Shown piece after piece: positions 1 through 8,436 of a stretch of DNA of 34,476 nt. A program made the translations under genes and the position numbers. The notes beneath the pieces are model-generated. The model was not told the DNA's origin. It saw only the letters and a list, made by a program, of their open reading frames with translations, and made no database searches. The stretch is from Thiothrix unzii (GTDB lineage Bacteria > Pseudomonadota > Gammaproteobacteria > Thiotrichales > Thiotrichaceae). The DNA is taken from NCBI RefSeq assembly GCF_017901175.1, contig NZ_CP072796.1, positions 1-34,476 on the forward strand. Direction: 5' to 3'. Position 1 is the stretch's first letter. Every line of letters starts with the position of its first letter.

Positions 1-192
1 CGCTTACTGGTACGGATGTTGAAAAATGATTGGAAGCGAACGCAAAAAGGCGAGTTTCCCTACCCTGAACCCTTCATCACGTTTTGTGGTAGACACCAGA
101 AAGCCAAAACCATTACCACCCAAGAGGCGAGCCAGAAAGCGCGGCGCAAACTCAGGCAAGCTACAAGACTTTCCCCTGCCGAATCAGGGTAG
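1..192 (+). CDS. Basic protein of unknown function, C-terminal 63 residues (continued from 33922)
   Basis: Frame 1 is open from the first base to a TAG at 190-192. It continues the frame that leaves the right edge, so this is the C-terminus of the 248-residue protein. The segment is strongly basic (repeated Lys, Arg and Gln towards the end) and contains an aromatic/proline patch followed by a Cys-Gly-Arg-His stretch. Another frame starting at base 26 overlaps it but is an out-of-frame shadow. Confidence 0.65.
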   Translation, partial: RLLVRMLKNDWKRTQKGEFPYPEPFITFCGRHQKAKTITTQEASQKARRKLRQATRLSPAESG

Positions 193-498
193 TAGGGTGG
201 GTTTGGTAGCAGAAAAACCGGCGTGGTAGCTGGAAAAACAGTGGTAAGTCATGGGCTTAGCGGCAACGTTCTATCACGCCTTTATCTTGCACTACACCTA
301 CGACCCATCAGTGCTTGTTTTCCTCGCTTTGTGTATTAGCTAGTTACGGCTAATATCGGCTAACAGTTTGTCCTACCAGTGATGCGACTTTTGGTTTTTT
401 TGCTAGTTCGGTTATTGCATCCACTAACTAAGTTAGTTACAGTGAATGTACAACTCATCCCTTGGTTGTTGGAGCTTGACTTCATCGCTTTGGGACGG
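193..498. other. Intergenic region, no gene seen
   Basis: No convincing gene. It holds two near-identical short direct repeats (GTGGTAGC followed by a purine-rich run ending AAAAAC) at about 205-236, repeated GGCTAA motifs near 340-365, and a perfect dyad ACTAACT/AGTTAGT around a central A at 423-437. The dyad could be an operator for the downstream NYN gene. Nothing else is supported. Confidence 0.4.
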
Positions 499-525
499 AA
501 AAACCGCCTATAATGGCGGTTTTTT
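499..525 (+). terminator. Rho-independent terminator
   Basis: The arms AAAAACCGCC and GGCGGTTTTT form a perfect stem around a six-base loop and are followed by T residues. It lies 19 bases before the NYN gene, so it ends a transcript from the left or acts as an attenuator in the NYN leader. The loop sequence happens to be TATAAT. Confidence 0.7.
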
Positions 526-543
526 CATTTCTGCCGTACCCCT

Positions 544-1218
544 ATGAAAACAACACTCTACATTGACGGCTTCAACCTCTACTACGGGGTACTGAAAGGC
601 AGCCCCTACAAATGGCTCGACGTGGTGAAGCTATTCACCCATATTTGCCAAGAACAAAACCCCGATGCTGAAATTGTCGCTGTGAAGTTTTTTACTGCCC
701 CAGTGAAAGGCAAAATTGCCACCCGTGGTGAACAGGCGGTGATGTCACAGAATGCTTACCACAAGGCTTTGCGGACGCTGTACCCGGACTTGTTCCAAGT
801 CATTGAAGGCTATTTCATCCTTGAAGCAGGGGGAATGCCGCGCTACCAGAACCCGCTGGTGAAAACTGACCGGGTGAACGTCTGGCGATTGGAAGAGAAG
901 AAAACTGACGTAAACATTGCCCTGCATCTGTACCGTGACGCTTACAAGGGCATGGGACAATTGGTGTTGGTTTCCAACGATTCGGATATTGTCCCGGCAC
1001 TGGAGGCAATACAGGAAGATTTCCCGCAATCCATAACCGCTACGATCATGCCGCGCCTCAAGCCAGCGGGTGGTGAAGCTCGACCGCCTAACGCGGAACT
1101 GTCAAACCTTTCACACTGGACACGGCATTACATCCTTGAAGAAGAGTTAAAAGCCTGCCAGCTCCCCAATATGATCCCGACCAAAAAGCGGGCTGTTTAC
1201 AAGCCTGATTACTGGTGA
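544..1218 (+). CDS. NYN-domain (PIN-like) ribonuclease
   Basis: A 224-residue protein with the NYN-domain pattern. An N-terminal hydrophobic strand ends in I-D-G-F-N (D8, N11), a central K-K-T-D motif puts an acidic residue at D122, and V-S-N-D-S-D follows at residues 143-148. In NYN/PIN-like nucleases these acidic residues bind the metal for RNA cleavage. No signal peptide is visible, so it should be cytoplasmic. NYN proteins are known as RNases acting on structured or stable RNAs; the substrate here is unknown. It lies downstream of the 248-aa basic protein, and on the circular map downstream of the giant RNA-like element, which makes an RNA target tempting but unproven. Confidence 0.8.
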   Translation: MKTTLYIDGFNLYYGVLKGSPYKWLDVVKLFTHICQEQNPDAEIVAVKFFTAPVKGKIATRGEQAVMSQNAYHKALRTLYPDLFQVIEGYFILEAGGMPRYQNPLVKTDRVNVWRLEEKKTDVNIALHLYRDAYKGMGQLVLVSNDSDIVPALEAIQEDFPQSITATIMPRLKPAGGEARPPNAELSNLSHWTRHYILEEELKACQLPNMIPTKKRAVYKPDYW

Positions 1219-1258
1219 GTCTTTTAGGCAAATAGGATGTTGGAAAAGGGTAGGGTAT

Positions 1259-1289
1259 TTGCAAGAATGCTGAAAAATCGGTCTATAAT
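1259..1289 (+). promoter_or_regulatory. Candidate sigma-70 promoter for the lipoprotein gene
   Basis: A perfect TATAAT at 1284-1289 is preceded by TTGCAA at 1259-1264 with a long 19-base spacer. The predicted start of transcription lies about 25 bases before the TTG start of the lipoprotein. Confidence 0.5.
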
Positions 1290-1319
1290 GGGCGGCTTTT
1301 TTCTGGGCTACGAATAACA

Positions 1320-1733
1320 TTGAAACAACCAATCATTACGCTGGCAGTAGTCGGCATCGCTGCGGTTTCCCTGATGGGCTGTCAACTGAAAGAAGATTCG
1401 ATGGACTACTTCCAGAATGAATCTGAGGTAATGATCATCAAGGGCGAGAACCACGACCTGAACATTGAGAACCGCCTTGACCGGGTGTCGTTGTATGGCA
1501 GCGTGGATATTACCCACGATCAGGCAGGGCTGGCGCAAGCATTGCGGCTGAAAGGGGTGGTGGATGGCATGGTATCCACGTTAGCAAAGGAACAAACGAA
1601 AGGTGTCTTGCCTGCCAAAATCGTGCCTATCTTGTACTACAGCATACCCGTTCTTCCAACGCCTCCAGCAACCGACAATGTGCCGCTGTCTGGCTTTGGC
1701 ATCCAGCAAGCTGTTCCAACACGTTACGGATAG
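1320..1733 (+). CDS. Small lipoprotein, 3' end probably displaced by the metal cassette
   Basis: A TTG start gives a 137-residue product with a short hydrophobic signal and a lipobox ending L-M-G-C at residues 18-21, so it is probably lipidated and anchored in the envelope. The body is polar and acidic with no recognised domain. The last ~35 codons run antisense through the end of the merR gene and become proline-rich. I infer that the original C-terminus was lost where the metal-resistance cassette joined, and that the present end is read-through into it. No ATG alternative exists close to the signal sequence. Confidence 0.55.
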   Translation: MKQPIITLAVVGIAAVSLMGCQLKEDSMDYFQNESEVMIIKGENHDLNIENRLDRVSLYGSVDITHDQAGLAQALRLKGVVDGMVSTLAKEQTKGVLPAKIVPILYYSIPVLPTPPATDNVPLSGFGIQQAVPTRYG

Positions 1734-2043
1734 CCTGCAAATCCCGAATTTTGGCATCGACTTCCGCCAGATGTGCCTGTACCAGTTGGTCGGCTTCATG
1801 GCAAGGCTGCTGGGGTTGGTCTGCCAGTTGCAGCAGGGAACGGATTTCTTCTAGCCCAAACCCCAAGGATCGCCCACGCCGGATGAACCGCAAGCGTTTG
1901 ACATCCTCCCCGTCATAATACCGATAGCCGCTGGCTGAACGGGTGGGGATCGGCAATAACCCGCTGCGCTCGTAATAGCGGATGGTTTCCACTTTCACGG
2001 CAGATTGTTTGCTTAACATGCCGATGGTTAGTTTTTGTTGCAT
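1627..2043 (-). CDS. MerR-family metal-responsive regulator (ZntR/CadR/PbrR-like)
   Basis: This 138-residue protein has the MerR architecture: N-terminal winged helix with E-T-I-R-Y-Y-E-R at residues 19-26 and G-Y-R-Y-Y at 39-43, then a long dimerisation helix and a metal loop. Metal ligands are visible as C81-H82, C115, H122-C123 and a terminal C134-C135, the pattern of Zn/Cd/Pb sensors rather than of mercury MerR. It is divergent from the CDF transporter gene, and the shared intergenic region carries a MerR-type promoter with a 19-base spacer. It should activate the efflux cassette when metal is bound. The exact metal cannot be read from sequence. Confidence 0.88.
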   Translation of the reverse strand: MQQKLTIGMLSKQSAVKVETIRYYERSGLLPIPTRSASGYRYYDGEDVKRLRFIRRGRSLGFGLEEIRSLLQLADQPQQPCHEADQLVQAHLAEVDAKIRDLQAIRNVLEQLAGCQSQTAAHCRLLEALEERVCCSTR

Positions 2044-2046
2044 GGC

Positions 2047-2077
2047 TTGACCCTATAGCGACTACAGGGTTTAGCAT
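2047..2077 (+). promoter_or_regulatory. MerR-type promoter/operator for the efflux cassette
   Basis: TTGACC (2047-2052) and TAGCAT (2072-2077) are separated by 19 bases, the over-long spacing typical of MerR-activated promoters. An inverted repeat ACCCT/AGGGT (2050-2054 and 2066-2070), with inner TA/TA, lies between the two elements where MerR-family dimers bind. The promoter faces the CDF gene at 2107. Confidence 0.8.
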
Positions 2078-2106
2078 AACCCCAACGTAACCCTTTGGAG
2101 AAATGT

Positions 2107-2739
2107 ATGAGCGCACAATGCGGTTGTAACCACAGTTGCAGCACCGAAGCCAAAACCCCACACGGGCGTTACCGCCTGATTTTATGGTTGGCGTTGCTCA
2201 TCAATGCCGCTATGTTTGGGGTAGAAATGCTGTTTGGGGTATGGGCGCAATCGGCTTCTTTGCTGGCGGACTCGCTCGACTTTTTCGGCGATGCAGCCAA
2301 CTACGGTATCAGCTTGTGGGTACTGGGTATGGGGCTGGCTATCCGCGCCAAAGCGTCCTTGTTGAAAGCCGCAACGATGGCAGTATTTGGGGTGTGGGTA
2401 CTGGGGCGTACTGGCTGGGGACTATGGGCGGGAAACTTACCGGATGCCATGACGATGGGCAGTGTCGCACTGCTGGCGCTGGCGGCTAATGTGGCGGTTG
2501 CTGCCATGCTGTACGTTTACCGTGAGGGTGACAGCAATATGCGCAGCGTGTGGATTTGCTCACGCAATGATGCCATCGGCAATGTGGCGGTGGTATTGGC
2601 GGCGGTTGGGGTATTCGGGACAGCTTCCGGTTTGCCTGACCTGATCGTGGCGGGAGTGATGGCTACTTTGGCTTTGAGTGGGGCGTGGCAGATGTGGGGT
2701 TATGCGCAACAGGACTTGCACCGTGCCGCCGCTGTCTGA
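2107..2739 (+). CDS. Cation diffusion facilitator (CzcD/ZitB-like) transporter
   Basis: A 210-residue inner-membrane protein with about six hydrophobic segments. It matches CDF exporters, which move Zn, Cd or Co out of the cytoplasm against protons. Acidic site residues are seen as D55/D58xxxD62 in an early helix and N154-D155...N159 in a later one. The N-terminus has a small Cys/His cluster (C-G-C-N-H-S-C). It is shorter than typical CDF proteins because it lacks the C-terminal cytoplasmic domain. I chose the ATG at 2107 because GGAG sits six bases upstream; an upstream TTG at 2095 is less likely. First gene behind the MerR-type promoter. Confidence 0.82.
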   Translation: MSAQCGCNHSCSTEAKTPHGRYRLILWLALLINAAMFGVEMLFGVWAQSASLLADSLDFFGDAANYGISLWVLGMGLAIRAKASLLKAATMAVFGVWVLGRTGWGLWAGNLPDAMTMGSVALLALAANVAVAAMLYVYREGDSNMRSVWICSRNDAIGNVAVVLAAVGVFGTASGLPDLIVAGVMATLALSGAWQMWGYAQQDLHRAAAV

Positions 2740-2803
2740 TGTATTTTTCCGCTGGTCTTCTGAGTGCTTGCGTTGTATCACCGTGCTGGTATACGCTGCA
2801 CGC

Positions 2804-3169
2804 ATGAAAAAACCAATCATCCAGCGTTTACTGTCGTTCTTGCTTGCCTGCGTTCTGCTGGGGCAAGTACAGGCGGCTATGGCTGATTGTCATATTGATG
2901 TTGTTCATACCGGGCATGACATTCACACCGCCCACCTCGTCAATGGTGGGAAGCATTTAGTGACATGGGATGGGCATGGACATAGCGGACAAAGCAGTGA
3001 TGTAGAAAACCATCAACACTGTTGCCATACCACAACGGCAAGTATTGCTCTCCCTGTCGTGTCTGTGGCGCTGCCATCGTCGAAAGCTATCAACATAACT
3101 TCAACCTTTACGCTCGACCATTACCGCGATCCTCTCGCCGATCTACTGATACGCCCACCCATCGCCTGA
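2804..3169 (+). CDS. CzcI-like secreted His-rich metal-binding protein
   Basis: This 121-residue protein begins with a signal peptide (basic start, hydrophobic run, A-x-A-type site near residues 24-26). The mature part is rich in His and Cys, including D-C-H, H-T-G-H, H-G-H-S-G and H-Q-H-C-C-H. Its size, location and composition match CzcI-type proteins, periplasmic regulators or metal buffers at the start of czc operons. I start at the ATG at 2804 because the frame upstream does not give a signal sequence. It lies 64 bases after the CDF gene. The CzcI assignment rests on composition and context. Confidence 0.65.
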   Translation: MKKPIIQRLLSFLLACVLLGQVQAAMADCHIDVVHTGHDIHTAHLVNGGKHLVTWDGHGHSGQSSDVENHQHCCHTTTASIALPVVSVALPSSKAINITSTFTLDHYRDPLADLLIRPPIA

Positions 3170-3221
3170 ATTTGTTTTCACTCAACCATTGGCTTGTTTA
3201 AAACATATTTAGGAATAGACC

Positions 3222-3623
3222 ATGAAAAACTTACTGTTAGCGGTAGTTCTACCGTTGCTGGCTGTCGGCTGTGCAGTCAATCCCGAAAAAACCGCCCTGC
3301 AAGCGCAAGGTATTAGTACTGATGGTGCGTCCACCGTAGCGTTCCAGAACGTGCACCTTGAAAACACCGCCAATGGCACAAGCCAAATACGCGGGAGTTT
3401 GGAGCGTATTGGGCGTGACCCTGTGCGCTTTGGGCATCTGGATTACACCGTGACCGATACCAGCGGCAAGGTGTTAGAGTCAGGCAAAGCCAACTACAGT
3501 GGCGCAATCAAACAACGCCACCCGCGTACCGCTTCGCGCTTTACCATTCCGCTCAAGCAAGCGTGGCAGCCCAGTTTGCATCATGCAACGCTGGTCTGGG
3601 ACGACAAAACCCACCAACAATAA
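3222..3623 (+). CDS. Lipoprotein of the metal-efflux cassette
   Basis: A 133-residue protein with a clear lipobox (L-A-V-G-C at residues 13-17), so it should be a lipid-anchored envelope protein. The mature region looks beta-rich, with alternating hydrophobic residues and a V-T-D-T-S-G-K-V segment that resembles small immunoglobulin-like periplasmic lipoproteins. Only a few His residues are present near the end. It is 12 bases upstream of the next gene and probably co-transcribed. Function unknown; a role in assembling or tuning the efflux complex is inferred from position. Confidence 0.7.
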   Translation: MKNLLLAVVLPLLAVGCAVNPEKTALQAQGISTDGASTVAFQNVHLENTANGTSQIRGSLERIGRDPVRFGHLDYTVTDTSGKVLESGKANYSGAIKQRHPRTASRFTIPLKQAWQPSLHHATLVWDDKTHQQ

Positions 3624-3635
3624 GGCGGACAAATC

Positions 3636-4187
3636 ATGCGAAAGTTACTTGCCGGTTGCGTATGCAGCCTAATGTTCGCCTGTGCCGCTGTTGCGGGTGA
3701 TGGGCATGACCACGGCGAAGAAAAAGCCGCTGCTGCCCCTGATTCCCCCGCTGCACCGCGTCTGGTGATGGAGTCTACCCAGTTTGAACTGGTAGGCACA
3801 TTGGAGGGTGACGGTTTGCACCTGTTCCTTGATGACCATGCCAGCAACGCCCCGGTAACGGATGCCAGTGTGGAACTGGACATTGCAGGGCAACGTATCA
3901 AAGCCGAACAAGAAGCGGATGGCAGTTACCATGCTGCAATGTCACAACCGCTCCCAGAAGGGGAATACGCGGTGATGGCAACCATTTTAGCCGGTGAAAC
4001 CAGCGACTTGCTGACGGGTGATCTGGATGTACACGCGGCGGAAGCGATGCACGTTGAACCCGCCACCGCCACTTCAGCCAGCGGTTGGGGCTTCTTGCCG
4101 TGGGTGCTGGGTTTGGTGGTCATTGCCTTGGCTCTCGTGGTGTTCACGTTGCGGCGTGACCGCCACCAACGGAGGGTACAGGCATGA
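3636..4187 (+). CDS. Membrane-anchored periplasmic accessory protein with GDGHDHGE motif
   Basis: This 183-residue protein has a signal peptide ending near residue 20, then G-D-G-H-D-H-G-E at the mature N-terminus. A beta-rich domain (about residues 40-135) resembles the accessory or N-terminal domains of heavy-metal adaptors, followed by a single transmembrane helix (about 150-172) and a basic cytoplasmic tail. It is therefore probably a periplasmic domain tied to the inner membrane. Its stop overlaps the adaptor start (ATGA), so translation is coupled. The motif and its codons are repeated almost base for base at the start of the adaptor, suggesting a duplication or conversion of a metal-binding segment. 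Confidence 0.72.
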   Translation: MRKLLAGCVCSLMFACAAVAGDGHDHGEEKAAAAPDSPAAPRLVMESTQFELVGTLEGDGLHLFLDDHASNAPVTDASVELDIAGQRIKAEQEADGSYHAAMSQPLPEGEYAVMATILAGETSDLLTGDLDVHAAEAMHVEPATATSASGWGFLPWVLGLVVIALALVVFTLRRDRHQRRVQA

Positions 4188-5290
4188 AACCAACTGCATT
4201 TTTGTTGATCGGTGCATTGTTGTTACCCGCGCTGGCAATAGCGGGTGATGGGCATGACCACGGCGAAGCTGCCCCGACCGCTGCCAACCCCAATGCCCCG
4301 CAACGCCTGCCGGATGGCAGCGTATTCTTGCCGAAAAAAACCCAACGTTTCATTCAGGTGCGTACCCAACCTGCGACGCTCGAAACCTTGCCGCGTAGCC
4401 TTATCCTGAATGGTCAGGTGGTGGCGGGTATGGATGCCAGCAGCAAAGTGCAGGCATTGCAAGCCGGACGGCTCGACATTGCCAATGGTAGCTTGCCAGC
4501 GATTGGCGACAAGGTAGAAAAGGGGCAAGTATTGGCTACCCTCACCCTTGCCAAAGATGCACAGGAAGGTACGAACCAAGCCGCCGAAGCTGCCGATTTG
4601 CAAGAACAACTCAAGCTGGCAGAACTGGATTACCAGCGGCTACAAGGGCTAGGCGACCTGATTCCACGCCGTGACGTGGATACCGCCGCTGCGACGGTAC
4701 GCAGCCTGCAAGCCCGTCTTGCCGTATTCCGCAAAGGGGCAAAAGGCGTTACCGAAACCGTGCGCTCCCCCATCAGTGGCATTGTCACCGCCAGTTACGC
4801 CGCCAACGGGCAAGCCGTACAAGCAGGCGACTTATTGCTGGACATCATCGACCCCAGCAAATTGCAGGTGGAAGCCGTCACCTATGACCCTGCCTTACCC
4901 GCTAACATTGCTGCCGCTAACGTCACCATCGGTAAGCAAACCCTCGCACTCCGCTATCAAGGCAACAGCCAACAATTACGCCAACAAGCCTTACCCCTGC
5001 GCTTCAGTGTAGAAGGTGAAACACTTGCCCAGCTCGCCGCAGGTTCACCCGTCCAAGTGACCGTGCAAACCCGTGAAACGCTGCAAGGTGTCGCTGTCCC
5101 CGCTGAAGCCCTCGCCCGTAACCCCAGTAACCAAACGGTGGTATGGGTAAAAACCACGCCGGAACAGTACGCGCCGCGTGTGGTGCAATACCAGCCGCTG
5201 GACGGGGAACGGGTGATGATTACCGCCGGTTTGCCAGACGGTGAGCGCGTGGTGGTGCAAGCCACCAATCTGATTAACCAAATCCGTTAG
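4184..5290 (+). CDS. czcB: RND efflux periplasmic adaptor (CzcB/CusB type)
   Basis: The 368-residue product is a membrane-fusion protein that links an RND pump to an outer-membrane channel. It has a signal peptide (about 1-20), the His/Asp motif G-D-G-H-D-H-G-E, a biotinyl-lipoyl-like half at about 65-130 (G-D-K-V-E-K-G-Q), a coiled-coil hairpin around 130-185, the second lipoyl half with S-P-I-S-G-I-V and a beta-barrel/membrane-proximal end. It overlaps the preceding gene by four bases and is nine bases from the pump gene. No outer-membrane factor gene (CzcC type) is present anywhere in the window, so the channel must come from elsewhere. Confidence 0.88.
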   Translation: MKPTAFLLIGALLLPALAIAGDGHDHGEAAPTAANPNAPQRLPDGSVFLPKKTQRFIQVRTQPATLETLPRSLILNGQVVAGMDASSKVQALQAGRLDIANGSLPAIGDKVEKGQVLATLTLAKDAQEGTNQAAEAADLQEQLKLAELDYQRLQGLGDLIPRRDVDTAAATVRSLQARLAVFRKGAKGVTETVRSPISGIVTASYAANGQAVQAGDLLLDIIDPSKLQVEAVTYDPALPANIAAANVTIGKQTLALRYQGNSQQLRQQALPLRFSVEGETLAQLAAGSPVQVTVQTRETLQGVAVPAEALARNPSNQTVVWVKTTPEQYAPRVVQYQPLDGERVMITAGLPDGERVVVQATNLINQIR

Positions 5291-5299
5291 GAGGCTGCC

Positions 5300-8200
5300 A
5301 TGTTTAACTGGTTATTGAACGCCAGCCTCGGCAACCGCCTGCTGGTGCTGGTGGCGAGTGCCATGCTGATGATTTACGGCGCGTTGCAACTGCCGCAAAC
5401 CGCCGTGGATGTCTTCCCCGACCTCAACCGCCCCACCGTCACGCTGATGACCGAAGCGGGTGGCATGGCTCCTGAAGAGGTGGAACGCCTGATCAGTTTC
5501 CCACTGGAAACCACCCTCAACGGCTTGCCAGGGATTGAGTCGGTACGCTCGGTATCCAGTGCCGGGTTGTCGTTTGTGTACGCGGTGTTTGACTGGGATA
5601 CGGACATTTACCGCGCCCGCCAGATGGTCAGCGAACGGCTGGGCGCGATGGAAAGCGGTTTGCCTGCTGGGATTGTGCCGCAAATGGGGCCGGTGTCGTC
5701 AATCATGGGGGAAATCATGATGGTGGCAGTGCCGATTGACCCCGCCAAAATTGACCCAATGGCAGTCCGTGAGTATGCCGACTGGGTGTTACGCCCGCGC
5801 CTGTTGTCGATTGCTGGCGTGGCGCAAGTCATCCCGATTGGTGGGGAAGTGCGCCAGTTTCAGGTACAGCCGGATATGCGCCGCATGACCGATCTGGGAA
5901 TTAGCCTTACGCAGTTGGCGGATGCGCTGGAAGGGTTTGCCAATAATACCTCTGGCGGGTTCATGGAACTGAGCGGCAAGGAATACCTGATCCGCCACAT
6001 TGGGCGCACTTCCAGCCTTGAGGATTTGCAGAACCTTGCGATTACTGCCACGGCGGGGCAACCGATTTTGCTCAAACAGGTGGCAAGCGTCACCTTTGCC
6101 CCCAAGGTCAAACGCGGGGATGCGGGGTTTAACGGTCAGCCTGCGGTGATATTGGGTATTCAGAAACAACCCGATGCGGATACTATCCAGCTTACCCAAG
6201 CGATAGAAACCGCGTTGGAGTCGATGAAAACCAGCCTGCCGCAAGGCATGGCAGAGCCGCGTGTGACCTTCCGCCAAGCCAGTTTCATTGAGGCTTCCAT
6301 CGGCAATCTGGAACACAAGCTGGTATTGGCATCACTGCTGGTGATGGTGATTTTGTTCCTGTTTTTGGGGAATTTCCGCACCACCTTGATTTCACTGATG
6401 GCAATCCCGTTGTCGATTTTGTGTACGGTGCTGGTATTCCGCTATTTGGATTTGTCGATTAATACCATGACGCTGGGCGGCTTGGCGATTGCGATAGGAG
6501 AACTGGTGGATGATGCGGTGGTGGGGGTCGAAAACGTGATTCGCCGCTTGCGTAATAACCGCTTGCACAAAACCCAACTTGCGCCCTTGAAGATCGTGTT
6601 GCACGCCACGCTGGAAGTGCGGTCGGCGATTGTGTACGCCACCATTATTGTGGTGCTGGTGTTTTTGCCGCTGTTCGCCTTGCCGGGGATGGAGGGCAAA
6701 CTGTTTGTGCCGTTGGGCATTGCCTACATTACCTCGATTCTGGTGTCGATGCTGGTGTCTGTGACCCTCACACCCGTGATGGCGTATTACCTGCTACCGA
6801 ATATGAAACAGCTTGACCACCCTGAACCGTGGTTGGTGCGCTGGCTCAAGCGTGGTTATGCCAAGGCGCTGGAAACCGTGCTGGATTACCCGCGTACCTT
6901 GCTCGGCATAGGCGCGGTGGCGGTATTGCTGGCGGGTAGCCTTGTGCCGTTGTTCCCGACCACGTTTTTGCCGCCGTTCAATGAAGGCACGTTGTTGGTG
7001 AGTGTGCGTTTGACCCCCGGTGTGACCTTGGCGGAATCGGTACGCATTGCCGCCAAAGCCGAAACCTTGCTGCAAGACGTGCCGGAAATTGCCCATGTCG
7101 GGCGACGTTCCGGGCGGGCAGAACTGGATGAACACGCAGAAGGGGTACACAACAGCGAACTGGACATTGCCTTAAAACCGTCAGAACGCTCAATGGATGT
7201 GGTGTATGGCGACATCCGTGCCCGCCTTGCACCGTTGCCAGTAAACGTGAGTATCGGGCAACCGATTTCCCACCGTATCGACCATATGTTGTCAGGGGTC
7301 AGGGCGCAGATTGCCATCAAGTTGTTTGGCGATGACCTCGACACGCTCCGCGCCCAAGGCGAACGCTTGCAACAAGCACTGGCGACGGTGGACGGCGTGG
7401 CAGACTTGAACATGGAAAAACAAGTGCTTGCCCCACAAATCAAGGTGTATGTGGATTATGCAGTAGCGGGGCAGTACGGGCTTTCAGGGGCGGCATTGCT
7501 GCGGGAACTGCAAATGTTGGTGGACGGCGCAACCATCAATGAAATCGTGGATGGCAACCGCCGCTTCAAGCTGGTGTTGCGCTTGCCGGAGGCGGCACGT
7601 TCCACCACCCAATTGCAGGATCTGCTCATCAGTACCCCACTGGGGCAAGTGCCGTTAAGTAAACTCGCCAAAATTGAGGAAAGCGACGGCCCCAACCAAG
7701 TGTCACGGGATAACGGGCAGCGGCGCATTGTGCTGTCCGCCAACGTGCAGGGTCGGGCTTTGTCAGAAGTGGTGGTGGATATGCGGGCAAAAGTGGCTGA
7801 TTTCACGTTACCAGAAGGCTACTTCATCACCATTGGTGGGCAGTTTGAGGCGCAGGAACAAGCGGCGCAACGCATCACGCTATTAGCGGCGGTAGCGGCG
7901 TTGCTGGTGTTTTTGACCCTGTATAGCCGTTACCAGTCCACCACGCTGGCATTGCTGATCATGGCGAATATTCCGCTGGCATTGGTCGGCAGCGTGATTG
8001 GGCTGTGGCTGTCGGGGCAACCGTTGTCGGTGGCAGCACTGATTGGTTTTATTACGCTGGCGGGTATTTCCACCCGTAACGGCATCCTCAAAACCAGCCA
8101 TTACCTCAACCTGATGCGGCTCGAAGGGGAAAGTTTTACCCGTGCGATGATTATTCGGGGGTCACTGGAACGCCTGTCCCCAGTGCTGATGACGGCATTG

Positions 8201-8404
8201 GTGGCAGCGTTCGCGCTCATGCCGCTGCTGTTTGAAGCCGAACAGCCGGGGACGGAAATTCTGCATCCGGTGGCGGTGGTGATTTTTTCCGGGCTGATCA
8301 GCTCAACCCTGTTGGATACCTTCCTCACCCCCGCCATGTTCTGGCTGTTTGGGCGCAAACCAGCGGAAAAGCTGCTGGATATGGCAAGCGATGAAGCCCT
8401 GTAA
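5300..8404 (+). CDS. czcA: Heavy-metal RND efflux pump (CzcA/CusA family)
   Basis: At 1034 residues this has the usual length and repeat structure of HME-RND proton/metal antiporters: 12 transmembrane helices with two large periplasmic loops. The conserved opening V-D-V-F-P-D-L-N-R-P-T-V is present. The proton-relay helix carries E401-L-V-D404-D405-A-V-V-G-V-E-N, which differs from the D-F-G...D-G-A-V-V form of classical Co/Zn/Cd CzcA and the form of Cu/Ag CusA, so I do not assign the metal. A strong GGAGG lies in front of the ATG. The second half has the expected related helix motif near L-A-G-I-S-T-R-N-G-I-L. Confidence 0.92.
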   Translation: MFNWLLNASLGNRLLVLVASAMLMIYGALQLPQTAVDVFPDLNRPTVTLMTEAGGMAPEEVERLISFPLETTLNGLPGIESVRSVSSAGLSFVYAVFDWDTDIYRARQMVSERLGAMESGLPAGIVPQMGPVSSIMGEIMMVAVPIDPAKIDPMAVREYADWVLRPRLLSIAGVAQVIPIGGEVRQFQVQPDMRRMTDLGISLTQLADALEGFANNTSGGFMELSGKEYLIRHIGRTSSLEDLQNLAITATAGQPILLKQVASVTFAPKVKRGDAGFNGQPAVILGIQKQPDADTIQLTQAIETALESMKTSLPQGMAEPRVTFRQASFIEASIGNLEHKLVLASLLVMVILFLFLGNFRTTLISLMAIPLSILCTVLVFRYLDLSINTMTLGGLAIAIGELVDDAVVGVENVIRRLRNNRLHKTQLAPLKIVLHATLEVRSAIVYATIIVVLVFLPLFALPGMEGKLFVPLGIAYITSILVSMLVSVTLTPVMAYYLLPNMKQLDHPEPWLVRWLKRGYAKALETVLDYPRTLLGIGAVAVLLAGSLVPLFPTTFLPPFNEGTLLVSVRLTPGVTLAESVRIAAKAETLLQDVPEIAHVGRRSGRAELDEHAEGVHNSELDIALKPSERSMDVVYGDIRARLAPLPVNVSIGQPISHRIDHMLSGVRAQIAIKLFGDDLDTLRAQGERLQQALATVDGVADLNMEKQVLAPQIKVYVDYAVAGQYGLSGAALLRELQMLVDGATINEIVDGNRRFKLVLRLPEAARSTTQLQDLLISTPLGQVPLSKLAKIEESDGPNQVSRDNGQRRIVLSANVQGRALSEVVVDMRAKVADFTLPEGYFITIGGQFEAQEQAAQRITLLAAVAALLVFLTLYSRYQSTTLALLIMANIPLALVGSVIGLWLSGQPLSVAALIGFITLAGISTRNGILKTSHYLNLMRLEGESFTRAMIIRGSLERLSPVLMTALVAAFALMPLLFEAEQPGTEILHPVAVVIFSGLISSTLLDTFLTPAMFWLFGRKPAEKLLDMASDEAL

Positions 8405-8436
8405 TTTTTAACTGTTGAATACCAAGGAGATAACCC

